64,000 nucleotides of DNA from UBA1724 sp963632245. Its GTDB lineage: Bacteria > Verrucomicrobiota > Lentisphaeria > Oligosphaerales > Oligosphaeraceae. The DNA lies in contig CAVGTF010000001.1 of NCBI GenBank assembly GCA_963632245.1, positions 10,742 through 74,741 of the forward strand, written 5' to 3'. Numbering within the stretch: the first letter of the stretch is position 1; each line of letters starts with the position of its first letter. The notes under the pieces are model-generated. The model had not been told where the DNA came from. It made no database searches and saw nothing but the letters and a program-made list of their open reading frames with translations. A program made the position numbers and the translations under genes. Shown here in pieces: positions 18,864 through 28,678 of this stretch.

Positions 18864-20192
18864 GTGGAAACCTACAAAAGTGGTCTGCAGGCCGACCTGA
18901 TCACCCTCGCTCCGTGCTCCATGCAGTTGACTGCCGTGGTGCCCGCCAAGGACGGCAAGAAGACGTACAAGGATGTGCTGACCAAGTACACCAGCAAGAT
19001 TCAGCGTCCCGGCTTCCGGGCAGGCCATGTCCCCATGTCCTACGTCCTCTCTCAATTCGGAAAGGACATCTGCGAGGAGACTGCGCAGAACCTGCTGAAC
19101 CGCGCTTTGGATGAAGTGCTGGTGGAGAAGAAAGTCCGCCTCGCCGGAAAGATCTCCCTGGAGAACGACAAGCTCCCCGAATACACCCCCAACCAGGACT
19201 TCTCCCTGAAGGCTACCTTCGAGGTCTTCCCCGAATTCGAACTGCCCGCCTACCAGGGCCTCAAGGCCACCCGCAAGAAGATCGCCGTCGAGGACAAGCA
19301 GGTCGATGAGGCCGCCGAGACCTTCGTCCGCATGCACGGAAATTACGAGAAGGTCACCCGCCCCGCCGAAGCCGGCGATATGCTCCGCGTGGACTTCACC
19401 ACTGACGCCGACGACGCCCTGAAGGAGATCCCCCAGGCCAAGTATATCCTCTCCGGCACCAACTCCTGGCAGATCCTGCGGGAGCCCGAAAGCATCCCCG
19501 GCGTCATCAACGCCCTCGTGGGTGCCACCCTCGACTCCACCAAGGATGTGGAGGTCCACTTCCCCGAGGACTTCCGCGTGAAGGAACTGGCCGGAAAGAC
19601 CATCCCCTACCACTTCACCATCCGCGAAATCCACGGATTCACTCCTCCTAAGTTCGACGAGGAATTCGCAAAGCAGACCGGCGTCCACAACCTGGACGAA
19701 GTGAAGGCGAATCTCCGCGAGCAGATGGAGGCCAACGCCAAGTCCGCCGCCGAGGTGGAGGTCCTGACCAAACTCCAGAAGGACTACAGCGCCCTGCTGG
19801 ACTTCCCCCTGCCCCCCGCACTGCTGGCCGAAAATCTCCAGGATGCCAAGGACCGCGCCAAGGAGCGCCTGGAGAAGCAGGGCCTGAAGGGCGAGGAATT
19901 CGACAAGAAGTTCCAGGAAGAGTGCGAGAAGGCCGACAAGGAGGTCCCCGAGTCCATGCGAATGGTCCTCGCCCTGGACGAGATCGCCCAGAAGGAGAAG
20001 GTCGAGGTGAGCCAGCAGGAGCTGCTGAACTACTGCGCCGGCCGCGCCCAGAGCATGGGCATGGATCTGGATGCCTTCCTGAACGCCGTCCAGAAGCAGG
20101 AGGGCATGCTCCAGAACATGTACTCCACCCTCATGCGCCAGAAGAGCCTGAAGGTCCTCCTGGACAAGGCCGAGATCACCGAAGAGGCATAA
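18864..20192 (+). CDS. tig: Trigger factor (ribosome-associated chaperone)
   Basis: 442 residues from a GTG at 18864; AAGGAG lies 9 bases upstream, and the longer frame lacks this support. The N-terminal ribosome-binding signature is [10 protein letters not shown] (G-F-R-x-G-x-x-P). A divergent FKBP-like middle domain spans about residues 145-235, and the rest is a long charged helical C-terminal arm, as in trigger factor. It binds nascent chains at the tunnel exit. It precedes clpP-clpX, the classic tig-clpP-clpX order, which strongly supports the call despite low similarity in the middle domain. Confidence 0.9.
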   Translation: METYKSGLQADLITLAPCSMQLTAVVPAKDGKKTYKDVLTKYTSKIQRPGFRAGHVPMSYVLSQFGKDICEETAQNLLNRALDEVLVEKKVRLAGKISLENDKLPEYTPNQDFSLKATFEVFPEFELPAYQGLKATRKKIAVEDKQVDEAAETFVRMHGNYEKVTRPAEAGDMLRVDFTTDADDALKEIPQAKYILSGTNSWQILREPESIPGVINALVGATLDSTKDVEVHFPEDFRVKELAGKTIPYHFTIREIHGFTPPKFDEEFAKQTGVHNLDEVKANLREQMEANAKSAAEVEVLTKLQKDYSALLDFPLPPALLAENLQDAKDRAKERLEKQGLKGEEFDKKFQEECEKADKEVPESMRMVLALDEIAQKEKVEVSQQELLNYCAGRAQSMGMDLDAFLNAVQKQEGMLQNMYSTLMRQKSLKVLLDKAEITEEA

Positions 20193-20539
20193 AAGCCTCC
20201 CGTCACCACAAAACTTCGCCCGCGCAAAAGGGAAGGAGAGGAAGATGGACACCGTCTTCCTTCCTCCCTCCTCCCTGCGCGTCCCCCCCCGATACGCACG
20301 CGAACACGCCACGGCATAGCGCCGCGGCGCGCCGCCGTGTGCCTATGTCACGCCGCCGGCACGGTCCTCAGACACACCGGCGGCACTCTTGTACGCGTAC
20401 GCCTGCGCGCATAGGCGCACCGGGCGCGCCCGCGAAAACGCGACTCCGCCCACCGTCCCTCCGCTCTCTCAGCCTTCCGCTGGAGTCCGAGCAGAGGATC
20501 CACCGCACCACACCCAAACCTATTTCCCGGAGGAAAACT
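20193..20539. other. Gene-free gap between tig and clpP
   Basis: 347 bases with no supported gene. It is very GC-rich with several dyads, including the self-complementary GCGCCGCGGCGC near 20320 and CATAG..CTATG flanking it. A short GAGGC-ATAAAA-GCCTC hairpin spans the tig stop codon. The clpP ribosome site CCGGAGG is at the right edge. None of the modular repeats seen elsewhere was found. Confidence 0.6.
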
Positions 20540-21145
20540 ATGAGTTTCTACGCACCCTACGTCATTGAGCAGACCGGCAACGGCGAGCGGCAATACGACA
20601 TCTACTCCCGCCTGCTGAAGGACCGCATTGTCATGCTGGGCAGCGAGGTTGACGACGCGGTCGCCAACTGCATCATGGCGCAGTTCCTCTTCCTGCAGAG
20701 CGAGGATCCCAAGAAGGACATCCACTTCTACATCAACTCCCCCGGCGGCGTGGTCTCCGCGGGCCTGGCCATCTACGACACCATGCAGATGCTCTCCTGC
20801 GATGTGCGCACCTACTGCATCGGACAGGCCGCCTCCATGGGCGCCGTCCTACTGGCCGCCGGCGCCGCCGGAAAGCGCTTCGCCCTGCCGCACTCCCGCA
20901 TCATGATCCACCAGCCCTCCGGCGGCTGCCAGGGCACCGCGGCCGACATCAACATCCAGGCGCAGGAGATCATGAAGACCAAGGCCGTCCTCTACGATAT
21001 CCTCGCCAAGCACATCGGAAAGACCGCCGAACAGATCGCCAAGGACTCCGAACGCGACTTCTTCATGTCCGCCCAGGAAGCCCGTGACTACCACGTGGTA
21101 GACGCCATCATCGAGCCCCAGCCCAAGGCCACCGCCAAGAACTAG
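20540..21145 (+). CDS. clpP: ATP-dependent Clp protease proteolytic subunit
   Basis: 201 residues from the ATG at 20540, with CGGAGGAAAA 5-9 bases upstream; upstream in-frame sequence overlaps tig and is not used. ClpP features are FYINSPGG, the Ser nucleophile in GQAASMGA, the His in MIHQPSGG and the Asp in DSERDFFMS. It forms the two-ring serine protease that ClpX feeds. clpX starts nine bases downstream, so the two are cotranscribed. Confidence 0.96.
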   Translation: MSFYAPYVIEQTGNGERQYDIYSRLLKDRIVMLGSEVDDAVANCIMAQFLFLQSEDPKKDIHFYINSPGGVVSAGLAIYDTMQMLSCDVRTYCIGQAASMGAVLLAAGAAGKRFALPHSRIMIHQPSGGCQGTAADINIQAQEIMKTKAVLYDILAKHIGKTAEQIAKDSERDFFMSAQEARDYHVVDAIIEPQPKATAKN

Positions 21146-21154
21146 CGCCCATCC

Positions 21155-22744
21155 ATGGCAACGACTACCAAGACCAAGCGCACCACCCGCAAGAGCGAAA
21201 GCCGGTGCATCATGTGCGGCGAGTGCTACCCCCACGAGGAACTCGCCGTCGATCTCTCACACCTGGACGAACACCTCCCCGTCGTCTGCAAACACTGCGC
21301 GCACGCCTTCCTGGATGCCACATACGTCTGCCATGACCCCGAGACCATGGCGCACCTCCAGGCACTGGGACTCTGCTACGAACGCGGCATCACTACCCCC
21401 GGATGCTGGACCTCCCTGGCCGATTTCATGCGAAATCTGGTGATCATGGGCCAGGACGACATCGTGGAGCGCTGCGGCGTCAACCCCCAGGCAGTCGCTC
21501 CCGAGGCCCTCGCCGGCAAGCGCCGTTCCGAATTCGCCGATTTCATCGCCAGCAATTCGGCGCCCCGCCGCAAGAAGGACCAGGGCCTCTCCTGGGACAG
21601 CCTCCAGACTCCGAAGGAGATCTACGACTACCTGAGCCAGTATTGCTACGGTCAGGAGGAGGCCAAGCGCACTCTCTCCGTGGCGGTCTTCAACCACTAC
21701 AAGCGCGTCCTCTTCGAGCGGCAGCAGCTCGCAAAGGGCATCGCCCCCCAGGATACCGTGGAGCTGACCAAGAGCAACGTGCTCATGATCGGCCCCACCG
21801 GCTCCGGAAAGACCCTCCTGGCACAGGCACTGGCGCGACTGCTGAAGGTGCCCTTCGCCATCTCCGACGCCACTACCCTCACCGAGGCCGGATACGTTGG
21901 CGAGGATGTAGAGAACATCCTTCTGCGGCTGGTGCAAGCCGCCGACTACGACCTGGAGAAGGCCGAGGTGGGCATCGTCTATGTGGACGAGATTGACAAG
22001 ATCGCCCGCAAGACCCAGAATGTCTCCATCACCCGCGATGTCTCCGGCGAAGGCGTGCAGCAGGCGCTGCTGAAGATCGTGGAGAACACGGTGGCGAACA
22101 TTCCTCCCAAGGGCGGCCGCAAGCACCCCGACCAGGAATACATCCACCTGAATACCAAGAACATCCTCTTTATCTGCGGCGGCGCCTTCGTGGGACTCGA
22201 CAAGATCGTCTCCCGACGCGGCGGTTCCCGACAGCTCGGATTCCTCCATGGTGACAGCAGCGAGAGCGCCGACGAGGCGGTGGCCCGCAAGGAGCAGGAG
22301 GATATCGCGAAGAATCCCCTGAGCCACGTGGAGCCCGAGGACCTGGTGCAATTCGGACTCATCCCCGAATTCGTGGGACGCCTCCCCATCATCGCCTCCC
22401 TCAGGGAGCTCTCCCAGGACGACCTGCTGCACATCCTCACCGAGCCCAAGAACTCCCTGGTGAAGCAGTATCAGGAGCTCATGAAACTCTCTGGCATCAA
22501 GCTGACCATCACCCAGGACGCCCTGGAAGCCGTCGCCGCCATCGCCCACACCAAGGGCACCGGCGCCCGCGGACTGCGCGCCATCCTAGAGAAGCGGATG
22601 CTGGATGTCATGTTCGAGATTCCCAAGGCCTCCGAGGGCCTGTCGGGCGAATGCATCGTGGACGCCGGCGTGATCCGCGGCGAGAAGCCCGCCGAGCTCG
22701 TCATGCACAAGAAGGGCACTCCCGAACTCCCCTTCCCCGCATGA
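21155..22744 (+). CDS. clpX: ClpX unfoldase with a long N-terminal region
   Basis: 529 residues, about 100 more than usual. Zinc-binding cysteines are at 18, 21, 45 and 48 (CIMC..CKHC), with a wider internal spacing than in E. coli. Walker A GPTGSGKT falls near residue 212 instead of about 120, so roughly 90 extra residues (about 50-140) separate the zinc domain from the AAA+ core. The core is otherwise standard: GYVGED pore loop, YVDEIDK Walker B, GRKHPDQ (RKH loop) and [11 protein letters not shown]. The ClpP-contact loop reads LGF rather than IGF. There is no Shine-Dalgarno sequence; it follows clpP by nine bases. Confidence 0.94.
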   Translation: MATTTKTKRTTRKSESRCIMCGECYPHEELAVDLSHLDEHLPVVCKHCAHAFLDATYVCHDPETMAHLQALGLCYERGITTPGCWTSLADFMRNLVIMGQDDIVERCGVNPQAVAPEALAGKRRSEFADFIASNSAPRRKKDQGLSWDSLQTPKEIYDYLSQYCYGQEEAKRTLSVAVFNHYKRVLFERQQLAKGIAPQDTVELTKSNVLMIGPTGSGKTLLAQALARLLKVPFAISDATTLTEAGYVGEDVENILLRLVQAADYDLEKAEVGIVYVDEIDKIARKTQNVSITRDVSGEGVQQALLKIVENTVANIPPKGGRKHPDQEYIHLNTKNILFICGGAFVGLDKIVSRRGGSRQLGFLHGDSSESADEAVARKEQEDIAKNPLSHVEPEDLVQFGLIPEFVGRLPIIASLRELSQDDLLHILTEPKNSLVKQYQELMKLSGIKLTITQDALEAVAAIAHTKGTGARGLRAILEKRMLDVMFEIPKASEGLSGECIVDAGVIRGEKPAELVMHKKGTPELPFPA

Positions 22745-23889
22745 GCCGACTCGCCGCCATCGCAGCACTCCTGACCGCCGCCGCACTCCTGCTGGCGGCG
22801 GCAGGGACCCTGTGCGCCGCCGAAAAGGCACCCGCCCGCAAAAAGCCGCTCTTGACCTCCCGGCCCGCGAAGCCCGCCTCTCCGGCGAAGCCCACCTCTA
22901 GCCGCCCCATGCCCGCGGTCCCCAAGGCGCCCGCCACCACCACCGCAGGCTGGCCGGTCCCCCAGCCCAAGAAGGCGCTCCGGGAGATCACGCACCTGAA
23001 GCGGACCTACGTGGATCTGCTGGATCTGGCGGCGCGCTATGGCTTCAAGAGCGCCACGAAGAAAAGCGGAAAGGACTTCACCCTGACCCTCACGACGCCG
23101 CGAAGCGAGACCCTGGCCTTCACGGAACGCCAGCCCTTCTGCCAGATCGCCGGCATCCAGGCCAGTCTCAGCTTCCCCGTCATCGTCAACCACGGCCGCT
23201 TCTACCTGGAGAAGACCGATTTCACGGAACTGCTGGAGCCGCTCCTCCAGACCGCGAAACTCCCCCGCCGCACCATCCAGCACATCGTGGTGGATGCCGG
23301 ACACGGCGGCAAGGACCAGGGCGCCGCACGCGGAAAATTCCTGGAGAAGGACCTGAACCTGCTCATGGCGCGAAAGGTGGCCTCCATCCTCCGCAAGCGC
23401 GGCTACAAGGTCAGCATGACCCGCAACGGCGACACCACCCTCACGCTGGATCAGCGCTGTTCCTTCGCCGAATCCAAGAAGGCGGATCTCTTCCTCTCCA
23501 TCCACACCAATGCCATGGAAAGCACCGATGGCAATGGCATCGAGGTCTACGTAGCCAATCCCCCCGGCGTCCCCTCCGTGGGCACCACAAACATTGGCAA
23601 GCAGGGAAAAGCCACGCCCTTCCAGCGCACCAGCGCACTCTGGGGATTCTTCACCCAGCGGGCACTCCTCAAGGCAACCGGCGCCGAGGACCGCGGACTG
23701 CGCCGCAAGCAATTCAAGGTCATCATCGATACCCCCGCACCCGCCATGCTGGTGGAAATCGGATACCTCTCCAACGAAAAAGAACGCGCAAAGCTCCAGC
23801 GCGCCGACTACCAGGATAGCCTGGCCGTGGCCATCTGCGACGGCATCGACCAACTCCGAAATGCCGTAAAGCCACAGAAGGCAAAATAA
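22741..23889 (+). CDS. N-acetylmuramoyl-L-alanine amidase (Amidase_3)
   Basis: 382 residues. The ATG at 22741 overlaps the clpX stop as ATGA. A signal peptide ([19 protein letters not shown]) ends near residue 27 and is followed by a Pro/Ala/Lys-rich linker. The catalytic domain starts near residue 180: [11 protein letters not shown] (zinc His), FLEKDLNL (zinc Glu), SIHTNA (zinc His) and the catalytic Glu in VEIGYLSN. It cleaves septal or lateral peptidoglycan in the periplasm, like AmiA/AmiC. There is no recognisable AMIN domain, so targeting must be different. A GAGAGGGC..GCCCTCTC hairpin lies about 70 bases downstream without a T-tract. Confidence 0.9.
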   Translation: MSRLAAIAALLTAAALLLAAAGTLCAAEKAPARKKPLLTSRPAKPASPAKPTSSRPMPAVPKAPATTTAGWPVPQPKKALREITHLKRTYVDLLDLAARYGFKSATKKSGKDFTLTLTTPRSETLAFTERQPFCQIAGIQASLSFPVIVNHGRFYLEKTDFTELLEPLLQTAKLPRRTIQHIVVDAGHGGKDQGAARGKFLEKDLNLLMARKVASILRKRGYKVSMTRNGDTTLTLDQRCSFAESKKADLFLSIHTNAMESTDGNGIEVYVANPPGVPSVGTTNIGKQGKATPFQRTSALWGFFTQRALLKATGAEDRGLRRKQFKVIIDTPAPAMLVEIGYLSNEKERAKLQRADYQDSLAVAICDGIDQLRNAVKPQKAK

Positions 23890-24032
23890 CTCGCCTCCCT
23901 CCCCTTTCCTAAAAGACATACGCGCGTACGCGCACGATCCGCCGCACGCGCACGCCTCCCGCGCCTCTCCGAAGAGAGGGCATCCCGCCCTCTCCGCAAA
24001 TCTCTCACTACTCCTACAAAGGAATCCCCATC

Positions 24033-24602
24033 ATGAACGAAACCGAAATCCTGAAGTACATGTCCGACACCGGCGCCCTGCTCAACGGACACTTCCTCCT
24101 GCGCAGCGGACTCCACAGCGACCAGTATTTCCAGGCCGCGCTCCTCCTGCAATACGCCGATATCGCCAGCAAGCTCTGCGCGGAAATGGCAAAGCCCTGG
24201 GCCGGCGAAAACATCGATGTGGTCCTCTCTCCCGCCATCGGCGGCATCGTGGTCGGACAGGAGGTCGCAAAGGCCCTCCAGACCCGCGCAATCTTCGCCG
24301 AAAAGGACGACCAGTCAAACCTGATCCTCCGCCGCGGCTTCACCCTGAAGCCCGGCGAGCGCGTCCTCATCGCGGAGGATGTGGTCACAAAAGGCGGACG
24401 CGTCCAGCAGACCATCGACCTGGCACGCTCCTTCGGCGCCATCCCCGTGGGCGTCACCGTCATGGTGGACCGCAGCCACGGCGACGTGGATTTCGGCATC
24501 CCCTTCCATAGCCTCATCAAGCTCTCCCTGCGCACCTTCAACCCCGCCGAATGCCCCATCTGCGCACAGGGCAAGCCCCTGGAACACCCCGGTTCCAAAT
24601 AA
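24033..24602 (+). CDS. pyrE: Orotate phosphoribosyltransferase
   Basis: 189 residues. It joins orotate and PRPP to orotidine monophosphate in pyrimidine synthesis. Visible are the N-terminal GHFLLRSGLHSDQYFQ substrate loop, SPAIGGIVVGQEVA, the flexible-loop Lys region (FAEKDD) and the PRPP motif VLIAEDVVTKGGR. The C-terminal tail CPICAQGKPLEHPGSK carries two cysteines and is seen in the longer PyrE group. AAAGGAA lies before the ATG. Its neighbours are unrelated (amidase, secA). Confidence 0.94.
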   Translation: MNETEILKYMSDTGALLNGHFLLRSGLHSDQYFQAALLLQYADIASKLCAEMAKPWAGENIDVVLSPAIGGIVVGQEVAKALQTRAIFAEKDDQSNLILRRGFTLKPGERVLIAEDVVTKGGRVQQTIDLARSFGAIPVGVTVMVDRSHGDVDFGIPFHSLIKLSLRTFNPAECPICAQGKPLEHPGSK

Positions 24603-24704
24603 CCCGTCCCCCAATCCCCCCGGAGAGCGCCGCGCACCGTGCGCCGCGCAATCCCTCCGGAGGACCGCCTCCCAGATCCCCAGCCCCCACTGTCCCCTAG
24701 AACG

Positions 24705-27700
24705 ATGCTTCTCGACTGGATTATCAAAAAGCTCTTCAGCAGCCGCAACAAGCGCGTGGTCAACAAGCTCTGGCCCCTCGTCCAGAAGGTGAACCAGCTG
24801 GCAGAGCAATATCGGTCCCTCTCCGACGACGAGCTGCGCGCCAAGACGCCGGAATTCAAGGAACGCCTGAAGAATGGCGAGACTGTCGACCAGATCATGT
24901 GCGAGGCCTACGCCGTGGTGAAGGACGCCTGCCGGCGCCTGAAGGAATCCACCAAGGAAGAGGAGCATTTTGTGGAGGTCACCGGCCACCGCCTGGAGTG
25001 GGACATGGTCCCCTTCGATGTCCAGATCATGGGTGGCATCGTCCTGAACCAGTCCAAGATCGCGGAGATGGCCACCGGTGAAGGAAAGACCCTGGTGGCC
25101 ACCATGCCCCTCTACCTCAATGCCCTCACCGGCAAAAATGTCCAGCTGGTCACCGTCAACGACTACCTGGCGCGCCGTGACTCCGAGTGGATGGGGCATG
25201 TCCTGCGCTGGCTGGGACTCACCGTGGGATGCATCCAGAACAACCAGTCCCCGCAGGTCCGCCGCGAGCAATACGCCTGCGACATCACCTACGGCACCAA
25301 CTCCGAATTCGGCTTCGACTACCTGCGCGACATGGGCATGGCGCATTCGAAGGAGGAGCTGGTCCAGCGCGACTACTACTACGCCATCGTTGACGAAATC
25401 GACTCCATCCTCATCGACGAGGCGCGTACCCCGCTGATCATCGCCGGACCCGCCAAGGTCTCCACCCACATGTATGACAAGGTGAAGCCCATGGTGGAAT
25501 CCCTCTACGCCAAGCAGTATCGCCTGGTCGCCGGACTCCTCCAGGACGCCAAGACCCTCCTCGACAAGCCCGATGCCACCGCACAGGACAAAGACGACGC
25601 CTACCACCTGCTGGCGAAGGTCCAGATGGCCATGCCCCGCCACAAGCTCCTGCGCCGCTTCATGGAGGACCCCGGTGTCCGCAAGGGCCTGGAGAAGGTG
25701 GATGCGGAGTGGCACTCCGACGTGAACCGTGGTCTGCTCCAGGACATCAAGCAGGAGCTCTACTTCTCCGTGGACGAAAAGGGCGGCGAGTCCGAGCTCT
25801 CCGAGAAGGGCCGCCGGGAACTCATGCCCTCCGATCCCCAGGCATTCGTCATCCCCGATCTCCCCACCATCTTCAGCGAACTGGATGGCGACAACACCCT
25901 CTCCCCCGAGGAAAAGCTGGAACGCCGCAAGGCGGTCCAGGTGGAATACGACACCAAGGCCGAGCTGCTCCACAATATCTCCCAGCTCCTCCGCGCATAC
26001 TGCCTCTTCGAAAAGGACGTCCAGTATGTCGTCCAGGACAACAAGGTCATCATCGTTGACGAATTCACCGGACGCCCCCAGCCCGGACGGCGCTTCTCCG
26101 AAGGCCTGCACCAGGCGCTGGAGGCCAAGGAGAACGTGAAGATCGAGCGCGAGACCCAGACCCTCGCCTCCATCACCATCCAGAACTACTTCCGAATGTA
26201 CGAGAAGCTGGGTGGCATGACCGGTACCGCAGCCACCGAGGCCACCGAATTCAAGTCCATCTACAATCTGGATGTGGTCACCATCCCCACCAACCGCCCC
26301 TGTCAGCGCATCGACTACGATGACCGGATCTACAAGACACAGCGCGAAAAGTACCGCGCCATCATCGAGGAGATCAAGGAGTGCAACCTGAAGGGCCAGC
26401 CCGTGCTGGTGGGCACCATCTCCGTGGAGGTCTCCGAGCTGCTCAGCCGACTGCTCACCCGCGAGAAGATCATCCACAATGTCCTGAACGCCAAGCACAA
26501 CCAGAGCGAGGCCGAGATCGTGGCCCGCGCCGGACAGCGCGGCGCAGTCACCATCGCCACCAACATGGCCGGCCGAGGCACCGACATCAAGCTGGCCCCC
26601 GGCGTCAAGGAACTCGGCGGACTCCATGTCATCGGCTCCGAACGCCACGACGCCCGACGCATCGACCTCCAGTTGCGCGGACGCTGTTCCCGGCAGGGCG
26701 ACCCCGGTTCCAGCAGATTCTATATCTCCCTGGAAGATAACCTCATGCGACTCTTCGCATCCGACCGCCTCGCCGCCATCATGGGCCGCCTGGGCCTGGA
26801 AGACGGCCAGGAGCTCTCCCACGGAATGCTCACCCGCGCCGTGGAAAAGGCGCAGCGCCGCGTGGAACAGCAGCACTTCAGCATCCGCAAGCGCACTCTG
26901 GAATACGACGACGTGATGAACAAGCAGCGCGCCGCCATCTACGGCCTGCGACACGAAATCCTCACCACCGAGGACTCCCGGAAGCTCCTCATGGACTTCA
27001 TCCGCACCGCCGTCGGCGAACGCGTCGACGCCGCCTTTGCCGCGCGCTCCCGCAATACCGACCTGGATACCACCGAATTGCAGGAGTGGCTAGGACGCAC
27101 CATCCCCTTCTCCTTCCCCCCCGAGACCTTCACCAAACCCGAGAACCAGAAGGACGCCGAGACCCTCATCCAGGCCATCATGGATGGCATCGACCAGGTC
27201 TACTCCCTCAAGGAGAAGGTGGAGGGGCCCGAGGCCAGCCGCTGGCTGGAGCGCTTTATCATGCTCGATGCCCTGGATAACCTCTACCAGGCGCACCTCT
27301 ACGACATGGACGACCTGCGCCAGAGCGTCCAGCTGCGCTCCTACGGCCAGCGGGATCCCCTGGTGGAATACAAGCAGGAGGCCTACAACCTCTACTCCAA
27401 CCTGCTCAATACCATCAAGGACTCCATCTCCATGAACATCTTCCGCTACCGCATGGTGATCCGGCAGCAGCCCGCCAACGGCAAGCAGAACCAGGAGGGA
27501 GAGGACGGCGAGGAGTCCCAGGACGCCCCCAAGAAAAAGAACGCCCTGCCCCCCGTCGCCCCCCGTCGCCCCGCCGGAAATATCCAGACCCTCCACCAGT
27601 CACTGGGACAATTCGAGGGAGGCAATGAAGGCGGCGCCCGCAAGCAGCAAAAGCCCACCACCATCCACCGGCAGCAGCCCAAGGTGGGACGCAATGATCC

Positions 27701-27755
27701 CTGCCCCTGCGGCTCCGGAAAGAAATACAAGGCCTGCTGCGGACGCTTCGAATAA
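24705..27755 (+). CDS. secA: Preprotein translocase ATPase SecA
   Basis: 1016 residues from the ATG at 24705 ([11 protein letters not shown]); the frame upstream has no support. It is the Sec motor at the inner membrane. Walker A is [14 protein letters not shown] (about residue 124), then [63 protein letters not shown] and [13 protein letters not shown]. Compared with E. coli (901) it has a long insert of about 100 residues after the IIAGP motif, as in PVC and Bacteroidetes SecA. The C-terminus has a Gln/Lys-rich linker and a zinc tail, [14 protein letters not shown]. No Shine-Dalgarno sequence was found. Confidence 0.97.
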   Translation: MLLDWIIKKLFSSRNKRVVNKLWPLVQKVNQLAEQYRSLSDDELRAKTPEFKERLKNGETVDQIMCEAYAVVKDACRRLKESTKEEEHFVEVTGHRLEWDMVPFDVQIMGGIVLNQSKIAEMATGEGKTLVATMPLYLNALTGKNVQLVTVNDYLARRDSEWMGHVLRWLGLTVGCIQNNQSPQVRREQYACDITYGTNSEFGFDYLRDMGMAHSKEELVQRDYYYAIVDEIDSILIDEARTPLIIAGPAKVSTHMYDKVKPMVESLYAKQYRLVAGLLQDAKTLLDKPDATAQDKDDAYHLLAKVQMAMPRHKLLRRFMEDPGVRKGLEKVDAEWHSDVNRGLLQDIKQELYFSVDEKGGESELSEKGRRELMPSDPQAFVIPDLPTIFSELDGDNTLSPEEKLERRKAVQVEYDTKAELLHNISQLLRAYCLFEKDVQYVVQDNKVIIVDEFTGRPQPGRRFSEGLHQALEAKENVKIERETQTLASITIQNYFRMYEKLGGMTGTAATEATEFKSIYNLDVVTIPTNRPCQRIDYDDRIYKTQREKYRAIIEEIKECNLKGQPVLVGTISVEVSELLSRLLTREKIIHNVLNAKHNQSEAEIVARAGQRGAVTIATNMAGRGTDIKLAPGVKELGGLHVIGSERHDARRIDLQLRGRCSRQGDPGSSRFYISLEDNLMRLFASDRLAAIMGRLGLEDGQELSHGMLTRAVEKAQRRVEQQHFSIRKRTLEYDDVMNKQRAAIYGLRHEILTTEDSRKLLMDFIRTAVGERVDAAFAARSRNTDLDTTELQEWLGRTIPFSFPPETFTKPENQKDAETLIQAIMDGIDQVYSLKEKVEGPEASRWLERFIMLDALDNLYQAHLYDMDDLRQSVQLRSYGQRDPLVEYKQEAYNLYSNLLNTIKDSISMNIFRYRMVIRQQPANGKQNQEGEDGEESQDAPKKKNALPPVAPRRPAGNIQTLHQSLGQFEGGNEGGARKQQKPTTIHRQQPKVGRNDPCPCGSGKKYKACCGRFE

Positions 27756-27817
27756 ATCAGCACCCGCACGCAACACAACGCACGTCCTCACGACTCCCCC
27801 CCACGACACACCGTCCC

Positions 27818-28399
27818 ATGCCTGACTCCGAAAACGCATCCCGCGCACTCACAATCGCCGACCACGTCCGGGAGATCCTCCGCCTCTGCGGCGAGAATCC
27901 CACCCGCGAGGGTCTGGTGAAGACGCCGGACCGCGTGGAGAAGTCCTACCAGTTCCTGCTGGGCGGATATGCCCAGAATCCGGACGACATCGTGGGGGAC
28001 GCCATCTTCAGCGAGGAGTGCAACCACATGGTGGTGGTCAAGGACATCGAGGTATACTCCCTCTGCGAACACCACCTGCTCCCCTTCTACGGAAAGTGCC
28101 ACATCGGATACATCCCCCGCGGAAAGGTCTACGGGGTCTCCAAGCTGGCACGCATCGTGGACTGCTTTGCGCGGCGACTCCAGCTCCAGGAACGACTCAC
28201 CCAGCAAATCGCCTCCTATGTCCGGGAAAAGATCGACGCCGAGGGCGTGGGAGTGGTCATGGAATGCCACCACCTCTGCATGATGATGCGCGGCGTCCAA
28301 AAACAAAACTCCCTCATGGTCACCAGCGCAGTCCTGGGATCCTTCCGACGCTCCCAGGCCACCCGAAACGAGTTCATGGAACTCCTGAAGCGCGGATAA
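27818..28399 (+). CDS. folE: GTP cyclohydrolase I
   Basis: 193 residues. It converts GTP to dihydroneopterin triphosphate, the entry to folate (or queuosine) synthesis. Motifs are [14 protein letters not shown], the zinc Cys and histidines in [40 protein letters not shown], and [13 protein letters not shown] with the second zinc Cys. It ends in a strong intrinsic terminator, so the tig-to-folE plus-strand run probably stops here. No Shine-Dalgarno sequence is evident. Confidence 0.96.
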   Translation: MPDSENASRALTIADHVREILRLCGENPTREGLVKTPDRVEKSYQFLLGGYAQNPDDIVGDAIFSEECNHMVVVKDIEVYSLCEHHLLPFYGKCHIGYIPRGKVYGVSKLARIVDCFARRLQLQERLTQQIASYVREKIDAEGVGVVMECHHLCMMMRGVQKQNSLMVTSAVLGSFRRSQATRNEFMELLKRG

Positions 28400-28412
28400 A
28401 GACCCCGCGCGC

Positions 28413-28447
28413 AAATCCCCCGACGAAAACGCCGGGGGATTTTTCTA
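28413..28447 (+). terminator. Intrinsic terminator after folE
   Basis: Ten-base-pair stem (AAATCCCCCG with CGGGGGATTT, one mismatch-free arm pair at 28413-28422 and 28433-28442), loop of about ten bases, then TTTCTATTT. It separates folE from the SRP RNA gene. Confidence 0.85.
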
Positions 28448-28465
28448 TTTCTAGGAGCCGCCTGA

Positions 28466-28494
28466 CTGCAAAACGCAGTGGGAGGCCTTATATT
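28466..28494 (+). promoter_or_regulatory. Possible promoter of the SRP RNA gene
   Basis: TATATT at 28489-28494 with a weak CTGCAA -35 candidate 17 bases upstream. The mature 5' end of the RNA would begin about eight bases after the -10 box. The short distance fits a stable-RNA promoter. Confidence 0.5.
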
Positions 28495-28501
28495 AAGCGC
28501 C

Positions 28502-28628
28502 GTCATGTCGCGTATTTCGGAACCTGTGCGGCAAGGTGTTTGTGAACCGGGTCAGATGGGGAACCAAGCAGCCCTAAGCATGCAGCTTGGGTGCCAGCAA
28601 CTCCGGAATACGCGGCATGACTTTTTTT
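28502..28628 (+). ncRNA. ffs: Signal recognition particle RNA, small (4.5S) type
   Basis: Ends pair over 19 bases (28502-28520 with 28603-28621; two G-U pairs), and a run of seven T follows as terminator. The apical domain IV is recognisable: GGTCAG on the 5' side, AAGCAGCC on the 3' side, and a GGAA tetraloop between them, closed by TGG/CCA where E. coli has TCC/GGA. These are the Ffh-binding features. No Alu domain is present. The position directly upstream of dnaX and recR is the same as for the B. subtilis scr gene. Confidence 0.92.
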
Positions 28629-28678
28629 GTATCGTCCCTATATTCGGAATCCCTAGCTAGCGCGCGGGCGGAGGTCAG

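Noticed and set aside
24315..26954. 879-codon open frame on the strand opposite secA
   Set aside because: It mirrors secA codon positions, as expected for GC-rich DNA with few stops; its product is low-complexity Leu/Gly/Val/His and matches no family.
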